A DNA stretch of 64,000 nt, taken from the NCBI GenBank assembly GCA_963921425.1, contig OY992838.1, forward strand, positions 16,862,085-16,926,084, in the 5' to 3' direction. Below the pieces are notes generated by a model. It was given only the letters and a program-made list of their open reading frames with translations, did not search any database and was not told the DNA's origin. A program made the translations under genes and the position numbers. This document shows, one piece after another, positions 9,902 to 21,200 of the stretch (positions are counted from its first letter, which is position 1; each line of letters opens with the position of its first letter). This DNA comes from Dryas octopetala (Eukaryota; Streptophyta; Magnoliopsida; Rosales; Rosaceae).

Positions 9902-12335
9902 AACAAAATAAACAATTACCTCATTCTAAGTTTACTCGCAAGTGCACGAATCGCATCAGTAGCAAAGCGTACAAGCACGAGGTCGATCCCACAGGGAATG
10001 GTCAATATACAACAAATCAGTGCAAATAATCACTAGAATAACTAAATGGGGGGTTTTGAAAGATGGAAACACACACACACATCACCACACGCACACACAC
10101 TTTATTCTATCTTGCAATGTTAATTTTCAGTCTCAAATCAGATAAGCATGCAATAACCATCCAAGGCTAATGACAGTTAATTTGAACACAACATATTAAA
10201 GTTTGACTGCTAAAAAGGTTTGGCTAGTTACTTTCTCGCAATTGTTCTCCTATTGCATAAACTAAGAGCTTCTTGGGCCTTCCTTAGCTAGTTAACCTAC
10301 ATGTTCCCTAGTTCAAGCTAAGGCAGCTGTTACCCATGTAGGAGTCATTAAGATTTGTGAGAACGTCAAACATGCACAACATATAAGCTTTGACTATTTC
10401 CTTATAGAGGTCGCCCAACCCCACTACCAAGAATAATCCCTTATTCCCTTGTTACTTGTGGTTTAGTGTCTTTGACTATTTCACAGCTAAACCTAACAGA
10501 TAAACTAGATGCAATTACCCTAAGGTGGCCAGTCAAAGGATGCAAACAACTAGTGACGGGGGTTTTAATAGATAGTGGAAATTTAATATGTGCAAACATC
10601 AAACTAACAGACCAAGAGACGGATAAACGATTTGTTAAAGCATACGAATCCATTAATCAACCTACGACTAACACGCAAGATAGAATAACTAACCTACATA
10701 ATTAAATAAAACAAATAAAAGAAACAAAACAGCAACAAATAAATAAAATCCCAATTCATGCTTGTTAACGGAAATCAGAAACGCAAGATTAAAGAAATTA
10801 AAAGCATAAACAAACGGAACTCAGCAACATGAATTGAAAGCAATAAAGAGATAACTAAATAAAATCAGATTGCATAGATTAAATAACAACTAATTAAAAT
10901 CAGAACCAAAGCTATAAACTATTTAAATTCAGAAACTTAAATTAAATAAATTCAGAAACCAATATCCAACATTAAATCTGAAACTAGAATGAAAAAGAAA
11001 ACAAAAATCAGAGGTGCAACAAATGGGGGCTGCGGCAAGGAGAGAGGAAGAAGGAGGCATCTAACACAAGCAATTGGCTCACGGCAAGGTGAGCTTGGGC
11101 TTGCGGCAGCAGGTGGTCCTTCCCTCTCACTTGTCACGCCACCCTCTCTCTAAGTCTCTCTCTGAATTTGGCTCACCTTACAAGAGAAATAAAAGCTGAA
11201 AATAAAACCCTAAAACAGAAAAATAAAACTAGAAGGGGGAGAGGTTTCGGCTGGAGGAGGAGAGAAAAAAAAAGTGTTTTAAAAGGTGTCCCTAAGGTTC
11301 TGAATGGAGGGGGTTTAAATAGGAGAACATTCCTTGAGAGGCAAGGAGGCTGAAGCTTGCGGCTGCTAGGTTTCCCTTTCCTAGTTCCTTGCGGCATCAG
11401 CTAGGGTTAGCTGAACTAGGGCCTTGCGTGTTGGGCTTCCTCCTTTGGGCTTAAGTGGCTCACGCCTAGCCTAGCTAGGGTCCCTCCTTGGCGCATGGGC
11501 TGATAGTCTTGGGCTTCCATGTTGGGCTTCAGCTGCTTGCACAAGATGGGCTAGGGTTTCACTCCATGGGCTTCCATCTTGGGCTTGTCACCTTGGGCTT
11601 GCGCATGGCCTCTTGTCTTGCTAGGGTTTGCATGGCATGCATGCGCATGCATGGCTGCCATCTACCCCCTTGCGTGTGGCTTTTGGGCTGCTAGGGTTTG
11701 GGCCCATGCATGTGCATGCATGGCCCACTTGGTTCGGCATCCCTAGGGCCCATGGGCCCTCCACTTTTGACTTCCCATTTTGCCCCTCATTTCCATTTGA
11801 ATTTAAATTCATTTCTTCCCTCCATTCATTTCCATGGATGTCCACCACCTTCTGGAAGCTTCTGGAACCTTGAAAAACATTTCCTGGTGCAACTAGGATT
11901 TCTTGAAAATGAGAGATTCCTTATCCATTTCGACTTCTCGTAATGACCATATTGCCCCTGGGGTCTCCTAGTGTCACTAGGACTCCTTTCCCTAGTTGGG
12001 TTAGGTTTCCTAGTTCAACCAGGATTTCCTGTTCGAATCAGGATTTCACATTTCTGGCTCCGCAATGATGGTTCTGGACTTGATGTTTCCTAGTGTGACT
12101 AGGAATCCTCATTTGACTAGGATTTCTGCACTTTTCCTGGTTTGACCAGGATTTCACTCGTTTTCCTGGTTTGACCAGGAAATGTTCCAAAATGGCTCCA
12201 TTTGCTTCTTTTTCTCATTTCTGCTTCATTTGACCTGAAAACACAAAAACAAGACAAGAAACACAAAATAGCGAGTTCTAACACTCTAGGTTAAGGAATT
12301 AGTATCATAAAGTGATGCAAAATGCACACTCATCA
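9902..12335 (-). repeat. Family-1 LTR at the right end of the tandem array
   Basis: Lacks the outermost bases at its left edge but ends normally in CTCATCA. It is close to the element A LTR for most of its length but clearly different over about 10700-11270, where it resembles the solo LTR at 45953-48502. It looks like a mosaic or a different subfamily. Its right end abuts non-coding sequence of element K, so this array appears to have inserted into K. Confidence 0.88.
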
Positions 12336-13691
12336 CCCCAACAAGTTGATTGATTGTTTATGGTCTTTGAGAAGCATGTTTAGCATTGTTGTATATGATA
12401 TGTGTTCTTCTTTTTCTAATATTGTTCCATAACCTATATTATGATTCTATGTGATTAGATCTTGTTTTCATAAGCTTGAGTTATGATTTGCATGATTTAG
12501 TGATTCATATACATTTTAGAGTAGACTTATATGACCTAAGTGAGCTTTTGAGCCTTGTCCTTCATTTTTCGAGTGTTAGACACCACTCTATTCCTTTCTT
12601 GTCATTTAAGTCGTTGCGTGATCTCATTATTCATTCTTTTGATCAAATGCTTGAAATACACATGATTTGAATCAATGAGCTAGAACTTCTCTCTTATTCT
12701 ATGCAAAGCATGTTTATAACTACATGGAACCTAGGAAATGATTTTAGGCCCTGTTTGTTGTATTTTTAACCTTTAGTTAACCCTTTACTTTCTAACCTTA
12801 GTTTAACCTTAATTTTGGGGGAGTTGCATCCCTTGACCTAATTTTTCTTTTATCTATGGTGTTGCATTGATTTGTGACTTTTGGAGGTTGAAGAAAAGTG
12901 TTCATGCATAGCTTGAAACAAAAAAAAAAAAAAAAAATGAAAAGTGCTACAAAAGTGTGTATGCCGTACCCCAAAAAAAAAAAAAAAAGTGAAGTGTATG
13001 GGACGGTTCCAAAAGAAAAAAAAAAAAATTGAAATAGTCAAGCTATGTAGTGCAATTGTGGAAGGTATGCCTCTAAGAGTTGTGTTGGTTGCAATTCCAT
13101 AGATCTAGCCCTTTGTTGTATACCCTTTTCATTGTTTATATCCCACCTAACCCAAGCTAACATTTTTGAAAGTCCTAATTGATCTTAGGAGAAATGTGGT
13201 TCTTGATGTGGAATGTAGATAAGAGAGGAGCATATGGTTTTTGATTTTATTTCAAGTATTTTGATATTCCTTTCATGAGATCATGTTTCCTTTCAAATGT
13301 GCCCTTGTTTCATGCTAATATGTGAGCTATTTGTCTTTGATTACATAACCTCTCTCACATATACTTATGAGTGCACGAATCAACCTAATTCTTGAGTGCT
13401 TTATTGTTGAGAGTATGCCTTTGTGAGGATTGGAGTTGAATCTATTTTGTATATGTTGATCTATTCCTTGCTTTTCTGACACTTGGGTTATGAAGAGAAT
13501 GACCTATATGCACAATGGAGGAGTAAGGTATGTTATTTGAAGCATTATTAGAATTTGAAGAATAAATGTTATATATGCCTTGCTCTACTATGTTATTGTT
13601 GGTCATACTCATGATATCATTTGTTGGGAAAGTTAGTTTGTTTTTGAGTCTTTGAGTCTTTTTCTTTATTTTCTTTGCTCGAGGACTAGCA

Positions 13692-13710
13692 AAGTCTAAG
13701 TTTGGGGGTG
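13692..13710 (+). promoter_or_regulatory. Polypurine tract of element K
   Basis: CTAAGTTTGGGGGTG sits directly before TGATGAG and is preceded by the conserved CTCGAGGACTAGCAAA word found at this place in every element here. Confidence 0.9.
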
Positions 13711-14664
13711 TGATGAGTGTTCATTTTACGTTATTTTATGATACTAACTCCCTAACCTAGAGTGTTAGAACTCGATACTTTGGTGTCTGTTATCTTGTTT
13801 TTGTGTTTTTAGGTCTAATGAAGCAAAAATAGGAAATAGGAGCAAATGGAGCCGTTTTGGGACATTTCCTGGACAAACTAGGAAACGAGCAGAAATCCTA
13901 GTCAAATGAGGATTCCTAGTCACAAGAGGAAACATCAAGCCCAGAACCATCATTGCCAAGCCAGAAATGAGAAATCCTAATTGAAGCAGGAATTCCTGGT
14001 TGAACTAGGAAACCTAATCCTACTAGGAAAAGGAGTCCTGATGAGACTAGGAGTCACTAGGGGCAATATGGTCATTATGAGAAGTTGAAATGGACAAGGA
14101 ATCCTACATCTACAAAGAATCCTAGTGGGACTAGGAAAGGTTGGTCAAAGTCAACTCTATCAAGTCAAGGTTCCAGAAGCTTCTAGAAGGTGGTGGACAT
14201 CCATGGAAATGAGGGGCGAAATGGAAAGTTAAAGTCAATGGTCAAGGGTCAACTATGACATGTCATCAAGTCAAATGGGCCATGGGCCTATGTGGAAGTC
14301 AATGGCAAGGTGGCAGCCCATGCATACATGCGCATCCCATGCAAACCCATGCGCCTAAACCTAGCAGCCCAAGTCCATCACGCCATGCAAGGTGGCAGCC
14401 CATGCACTGAAACCCTAGGGCCTGTGCAACCCATTCAGCCCAAGTCATGCAGCCATGCGCAAGCTAGAAGGGAGGAAGCCCATCACGTCACTTGCAGCAG
14501 CCCATCCCATACAGCCATGCGCAAGCCATGCAGCCCAAGTCCATCACGCCATGCAAAGAGAAAGCCCAAGGAATCCTAGCTGAAAAAGAAGTCAAAACCT
14601 TGGAAAATAGAGCACCAATTTCGACAGCAATTCTGTAATTCTCCAGAGAGAACCAGGTAGCATG

Positions 14665-14674
14665 CCATATATGG
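14665..14674 (+). promoter_or_regulatory. Perfect CArG box CCATATATGG in the conserved LTR block
   Basis: CC(A/T)6GG is the MADS-domain binding consensus. It lies inside a roughly 260-bp block kept in K and all family-2 LTRs (also 29107-29116, 38979-38988, 49955-49964, 56919-56928). Conservation is seen; binding is only inferred. Confidence 0.5.
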
Positions 14675-14954
14675 TTGGAAAGATACGGATGTTAGCTTCG
14701 GAGGGAATTTTACGGATTTCAATTCCGAGTTTTCTAGCTCAAGATATGGCCATTTTAGTGGATGTAGCGCAGCAGTTCCGCGAGCTGAAAATAAGTTTCG
14801 CCCAAAAAGAGCCCAAATCAGCCCAAGGCCCACTTTTGGCCGAAAATTAGAAGTCTTAAGGAGCAAAAAATTCACTTAAGCCCATGTTCTTTTAATGAAA
14901 CCCTAGCCGCACCTTGTCTTCTCCTTGCCTCCAAAGGAATCCTCACCTCACCTC

Positions 14955-14965
14955 TATAAATATAT
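14955..14965 (+). promoter_or_regulatory. TATA box of K LTR
   Basis: CTCTATAAATATAT lies at the junction between the GC-rich U3 and the GA-rich stretch that starts the presumed transcript. The same arrangement is seen at 17469, 25731, 44277 and 50213. Confidence 0.65.
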
Positions 14966-15645
14966 CCTATTATCTCATTGTTTAGGGTTCCCGTATTTTT
15001 ATATTTTCAGAATTCAGAGAGAGAGGGGGAGGCCGAATTTCAGAGAAAGAGAGTGAGAGGGTGGCGCCACTTGAGGGAGAATGAGAGACCATGTGCCGCA
15101 GCCCTAGCTCACCTTTGCCGTGAGCCTCCTTGCTGCTATGTCTCTCATCTTCTTCTCTCTTGTGCCGCTGCCACCCTCTTGTGATGTTCTTTGTTTTTCT
15201 TTTGATTTTCTTCTTTTTCTTTAGTTAATTAGCTTGTTCTTGCTTTCATGGATTTAATTATTATAATGGAAGTTAGATCTTTTATTTTCTTTATTATTAT
15301 GTTTTGAGTTTTTTTATTGCTTTGCTAAGTTGGATGATGAAACTTTAATTGTGAGTTATGCAATGGTGACACTTGTGATTTAATTTGATGCATATAGTAA
15401 ATCCTTGATCTTTATTTAAATTGACACTATTTGTTTTGCATCTTTGACTAATCACCTTAGGTTGCATGCATCTAGATTTATGTTGTGAAACTAAACAAGC
15501 TCGAAAGGATGATAGTTTCAGTAGGCAACAAGTGGGTATCCTAAGATAATATTCATGAGAAAAGGGATCATAGATGACATACAGTACATTAATTTGGAGC
15601 CATGCGCTATGTGTTTGTCACTCTCACAGATCGTAACGACTCTTG

Positions 15646-15726
15646 CATGGGTAACAGCTGCCTTAGCTTAGAACTAGGGAACATGCAAGTTAACTGGCTA
15701 AGGAAGGCCCAAGAAGCTCTTAGTTT
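15646..15726 (+). other. R-U5 block conserved among all LTR types, with a 7-bp stem
   Basis: This roughly 80-bp block begins at CATGGGTAACAGCTG and ends at CTTAGTTTATGC. It stays almost unchanged in family 1, family 2 and K while the flanks differ. CCTTAGC (15661-15667) can pair with GCTAAGG (15697-15703). Matching pairs lie at 26718-26724/26753-26759 and 37799-37805/37835-37841. Confidence 0.6.
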
Positions 15727-16111
15727 ATGCACAGTAAGGGGAGTAATTGCTAAAAGTGACTAGCCAAACCTTTTAGTAGATGAACTTTATTACATTTATG
15801 CATTATCTTGAATTGCTTGGTTGTATTTCCATCAATTGGTGTGGATTCTGAATTCTTAGCATTGCAATTGTGTGTGTGTGTGTATGTGGTGTGTGTGAGT
15901 TTAACAATCTACAAACCCCCCTGCCGTGTGTGTGTGTTTGGTTATTCTAGTGGTAAGTTGAATTGGTTTGATGTGTATTTACCTATTCCTCGTGGGATCG
16001 ACCACGTACTTATACGCTATGCTTACATGAGCGATTCGTATACTTGCGAGCTACAACTTGGTATTCGTTTCTAAATTCCAAGTAAAACAAGTTGTACAAA
16101 AAGGAGCAACA

Positions 16112-16487
16112 GAGTCTCCTAGTGTCATTAGGACTCCTTCCCCTAGTAGGGTTAGGTTTCCTAGTTCAACCAGGAATTCCTGTTCCAATCAGGATTTCTT
16201 ATTTCTGGCTCGACAATGATGGTTATGGACTTGATGTTTCCTAGTGTGACTAGGAATCCTCATTTGATTAGGATTTCAGCTCTTTTCCTGGTTTGACCAG
16301 GAATTGACCCATTTTCCTAGTTTGACCAGGAAATGTCCCAAAACGGCTCCATTTGCTCCTATTTCCTATTTATGCTTCATTCGACCTAAAAACACAAAAA
16401 CAAGACAACAGACACAAAAAGATCGAGTTCTAACACTTTAGGTTAGGGAGTTAGTATCATAAAATAGCGTAAAATAAACACTCATCA
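16112..16487 (-). repeat. Inverted fragment of a K-type LTR (U3 end)
   Basis: The reverse complement matches the first ~375 bp of the K LTR (13711-14090) and ends in CTCATCA next to satellite DNA. With the K LTR it forms an inverted pair separated by about 2 kb. Broken remnant with no coding region. Confidence 0.82.
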
Positions 16488-16554
16488 ATTAGCATGCTAG
16501 ACCTATTGAACCACGTTTGGTATTAACGTACAAAAACGTTATTTCGTTGCATAC
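16488..16554 (+). repeat. Satellite fragment (150-bp family), left of solo LTR
   Basis: ATTAGCATGCTAGACCTATT and following bases match the satellite monomer. The last five bases, CATAC (16550-16554), are repeated after the solo LTR at 18219-18223. Confidence 0.9.
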
Positions 16555-18218
16555 TGATGAGTGTGCATTTTGCATTACTTTATGATACTAATTCCTTAAC
16601 CTAGAGTGTTAGAACTCGATATTTTGTGTTTCTTGTCTTGATTTTGTGTTTTCAAGTCAAATGAAGCAGAAATAGGAAAAGGAAGCAAATGGAGCCATTT
16701 TGGGACATTTCCTGGTCAAACTAGGAAAACGAGTCAAATCCTGGTCAAACCAGGAAAAGTGCAGAAATCCTAGTCAAATGAGGATTCCTAGTCACACTAG
16801 GAAACATCAAGTCCAGAACCATCATTGCGGAGCCAGAAATGAGAAATCCTGATTGGAACAGGAATTCCTGGTTGAACTAGGAAACCTAACCCTACTAGGG
16901 AAATGAGTCCTAATGACACTAGGAGACCCCAGGGGCAATATAGTCATTACGAGAAGTCAAAATGGATAAGGAATCCTTCATTTATAAGAAATCATAGTTG
17001 GACTAGGAAAGGTTGGTCAAAGTCAACTCTATCAAGTCAAGGTTCCGGAAGCTTCTAGAAGGTGGTGGACATTCATGGAAATAAATGGAGGAAAGAAATG
17101 ATTTCAAATTCAAATGGAAATGAGGGGCGAAATGGGAAGTCAAAGTCAATGGTCAAGGGTCAACTATGACAAGTCAACAAGTCAAATGGGGCATGGGCCT
17201 ATATGGAAGTCAATGGCAAGGTGGCAGCCCATGCATGCATGCGCATGCCATGCAAGCCCATGCGCCAAACCCTAGCAGCCATGCAGCCCAAGCCCAATGC
17301 GCAAGACCCAAGTGGCAGCCCATGCGCATGAAGGAAATCCTACGGGGCCTAGGCGTTTGTCATTTAGGCCCAATGCCAAGCCTTTGCCGCAAGCCCATGC
17401 TTCCCAAACCCTAGGTACTGGTGCATATGCTAAAGCCTTGCATCACAAGGATTTCTCCCTCACACCTCTATAAATATATCCTATTCTCTCCAGGTTCAGA
17501 CTCTTCAGTTTCCCTAGTTCCCATATTTTCAGATTTTTAGAATTCAAAGAGAGAGAGAGAGGTGGCGTGGCAGCAAGGAAGAAGGTGCCTTTGTCGCAAG
17601 CCCTTGCTCACCCTAGCCGTGAGCCACCTGCTTGTATGAGATTCCCTTCTCTTCGTTGTCTTGCCGCAGCCCCCCTCTTCATTGTTCTTTAATTTTTCTT
17701 CTCGAATTCTGATTTTATTTTAAGTTTGTTTTTCTGAATTTATTTTAGTTATGGATTGGGATTTTGTTTATATATTTCAGACTTTATTTTCTATTTTAAT
17801 TATGTAGTTTATTTATTCTATCTTGCATGTTAGTTGTAGGTTGATTTTCAGAGATGCCATGCTTTAACAAATCGTTCCGTCTCTTGATTAATTAATTTGA
17901 TGTTTGCATGTATTAAATTCTCATTATCTGATTGAATCCGTCACTAGTTGTTTGTGTCCTTTGACTGGCTACCTTAGGATAATTGTATCTAGTTTATATG
18001 TTAGGTTTAGCTGTGGTGATGTGTGCGTGAGTTCCATACTTTCTAAAACCCCCTGTTTAGTTTTTCTTTTGATTATTTGAACTGATTTGTTATTTATTAA
18101 CCATTCCCTGTGTGATCGACTTCGTGCTTGTATGCTTTGCTACTGATGCGATTCGTGTACTAGCGAGTACACTTAGAATGAGATATGTTTTTATTTTGTT
18201 CTAAGAAAAAATTCAACA
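16555..18218 (+). repeat. Solo LTR M, family 1, in satellite
   Basis: Begins TGATGAGTG, ends ATTCAACA, and is flanked by the 5-bp duplication CATAC inside one satellite monomer. There is no internal region, so it is the usual product of recombination between the two LTRs of a former element. At 1664 bp it is shorter than other family-1 LTRs, and it is more diverged, suggesting an older insertion. TATA box at 17469-17479; GA-rich stretch near 17548-17560. Confidence 0.9.
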
Positions 18219-21200
18219 CATACTTGGTCAAATTTCATCCAAATAGTAAGAAAATGATCCCGGTTGACAAGAAAGACATGGGCAAACTCATTCCCATATT
18301 AGGACAAGCATTCTAGACCTATTGAACCACATTTCATTGTATACTTGGTCCAATTTCGTCGAAATAGCACCAAAAGATTCCCGGCTGGCAAGAAAGAATG
18401 GGGGAGCCGGCTGGCAAGAAAGAATGAGGGAAACACTTTCTCATGTTAGGATTAGCATTCTATACTTATTGAACCACATTTGGTTTTAAGAACGCACGAA
18501 AACGTCATTTCGTTGCATACATTGTCTAATTTTATCCAAATTGCACCAAATTATTCCCGGTTGTCAAGAAAAACCATGGGGATGCACTTTCTCATGTTAG
18601 GGATTAACATTCTAGATCTATTGAACCACATTTGGTTTTAAGAACGCCCGAAAAGTTCATTTCATTGCATACTTGGTCTAATTTGGTCTAAATTGCACTA
18701 AATCGTTCCCGGTTGGCAAGAAAACCATGGGGATGCACTTTCTCATGCTACGATTAGTATTCTAGACCTATTGAACAACATTTAATGTTAAGAACGCATA
18801 AAAACTTCATTTCGGGGCATACTTGGTCTAATTTTGTCCAAATTGCACCAATATGTGACCGGTTGGCAAGAAAGACATGTGGAAACACTTTTTTATGTTT
18901 GGATTAGCGTTATAGACCTATTACCACATTTAGTTTTAACAACGTACGAAAACGTCATTTTTGTTACATACTTGGTCTAATTTTGCCCAAATTACACCAA
19001 ATTGTTCCCGGTTGGCAACAAAACCATGGGGATGCACTTTCTCATGTTAGGGATTAGCGTTCTAGACCTATCGAACCACATTTGGTTTTACGAACGCACG
19101 AAAACGTAATTTCATTGCATATTTGGTCTAATTTCGTCCAAATTGTTCCCAGTTGGCAAGAAAACCATGGGGTTGCATTTTCTCAGGTGAAGGATTAGCA
19201 TTCTAGACCTATTGAACCATATTTCGTGTTAAGAACGCACGAAAGCATCATTTCAGTGCATAGTTGGTCCAATTTTCTCCAAATCACACAAAAAACGTTC
19301 CTGGTTGGCAAGAAAGACGTAAGGAAACACTTTCTCATGTTAGAATAAGTGTTTTAGATCTATTGAACCATATTTGGTTTTAAGAACGTACAAAAACTTC
19401 ATTTCAGTGCATACTTAGTCTAATTTCGTCCAAATTGCACCAAATAGTTATTGGTTTGCAAGAAAGACATGAGGATGCACTTTCTCATGTTAGGATTAGC
19501 GTTTTAGACCTATTGAACCACATTTGGTGTTAAAAACGCTCGAAAATGTCATTTCGGTGCATACTTGGTCTAATTTCGTCCAAATTGCACCAAATTACCT
19601 GAACGGTTGGCAAGAAACCCATAGGGATGTACTTTCTCATGTTAGGATTAGCGTTCTAGACCTATTGAACCACATTTCGTGTTAAGAATGCATGAAAACA
19701 TCATTTTGGTGCATGCTTGGTCTAATTTTGTCTAAATTGCACTAAAACGTTCCCTGTTGGCAAGAATGACATGGGGAAACACTTTCTTATGTTAGGATTA
19801 GCTTGCTAGACCTATTGAACCACGTTTGGTGTTAAGAACGCAAAAAAACGTCATTTCGTTGCATACTTGGTCCAATTTCGTCCAAATAGCACCAAAACAT
19901 TCCTGGTTGACAAGAAAGACATGGGCAAACACATTCTCATATTAGGATAAGCGTTTTAGACCTATTGAACCACATTTCGTGTTAAGAACGTACAAAAACG
20001 TCATTTCGTTGCATACTTGGTCTAATTTCGTCGAAATAGCACCAAAACATTTTCGGTTGGGAAGAAAGAAAAGGGGAAACACTTTATCATGTTAGGATTA
20101 GCGTGCTAGACCCATTGAAAGACATTTGGTGTTAAGAACGCACGAAAACGTTATTTCGGTGCATACTTGGTCTAATTTCGTCGAAATAGCACCAAAACAT
20201 TTTCGGTTGGAAAGAAAGAAAAGGGGAAACACTTTATCATGTTAGGATTAGCGTGCTAGACCCATTGAAAGACATTATTTCGGTGCATACTTGGTCTAAT
20301 TTCGTCCAAATTGAACTAAATTACGTGACCGGTTGGCAAGAAACCCATGGGGATGCACTTTCTCATGTTAGGATTAGCGTCCTAGACCTATTAAACCACA
20401 TTTCGTGTTAAAAACGCACGAAAACATCATTTTGGTGCATGCTTGGTCCAATTTTATCCAAATTGCACCAAAAAGTTCCCGATTGGCAAGAATAACATGG
20501 GAAAATGCTTTCTTTTGTTAGAATTAGCGTGCTAGACCTATTGAACCACGTTTGATATTAAGAACGCACAAAAATGTCATTATTTGCATACTTGGTCGAA
20601 TTTCATCCAAATAGTAAGAAAACGATCCCGGTTGATCGGAAAGACATGGGCGAACTCATTCCCATATTAGGACAAGCGTTCTAGACCTATTGAATCACAT
20701 TTCGTGTTAAGAATGTACAAAAACGTTATTTCATTGCATACTTGGTCCAATTTCGTCGAAATAGTACCAAAACATTCCCGGCTTGCAAGAAAGAATGGGT
20801 GAGCCGGCTAGCAAGAAAAAATGGGGGAAACATTTTCTTATGTCAGGATTAGCGATCTATACTTATTGAACCAAATTCGGTTTTAAGAACGCATGAAAAC
20901 GTCATTTCGTTGCATACATTGTCTAATTTTGCCCAAATTGCGCCAAATTGTTCCCGGTTGGCAAGAAACTCATGGGGATGCAATTTCTCATGTTAGGATT
21001 AACGTTCTAGACCTATTAAACCACATTTCATGTTAAAAATGCACGAAAACGTTAATTTTGGTGCATGTTTGGTCCAATTTTGTCCAAATTGCACCAAAAC
21101 GTTCCCGGTTGGCAAGAACAATATGGGAAACACTTTCTTATGTTAGGATTAGCGTGCTAGACCTATTGAACTACATTTGGTGTTAAGAACGTACAAAAAC

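Larger units (their letters stand above)
12336..16111 (+). mobile_element. Element K: 3' part of an older plus-strand Athila-like element
   Basis: Contains the non-coding 3' internal region (12336-13710), a polypurine tract, and a complete-looking LTR of a third type. The internal part matches the reverse of the 3' regions of A, F and J, including A-rich tracts (12918-12937 and 12974-12988), a GGGACGGTT word and an internal purine tract at 12813-12823. The rest of the element is not in the window, being cut by the family-1 array on the left. It is a fossil fragment with no coding region. Confidence 0.8.
13711..16111 (+). repeat. 3' LTR of element K (third LTR type)
   Basis: Starts TGATGAGTGTTC after the polypurine tract and most likely ends at CAACA (16107-16111). 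It is modular: its U3 resembles family 1, the middle (about 14590-14850) carries the 260-bp block found in family-2 LTRs, and R-U5 carries the block shared by all families. A TATA box lies at 14955-14965. A (TG)n stretch lies near 15868-15895. The right boundary is less certain than the left. Confidence 0.8.
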
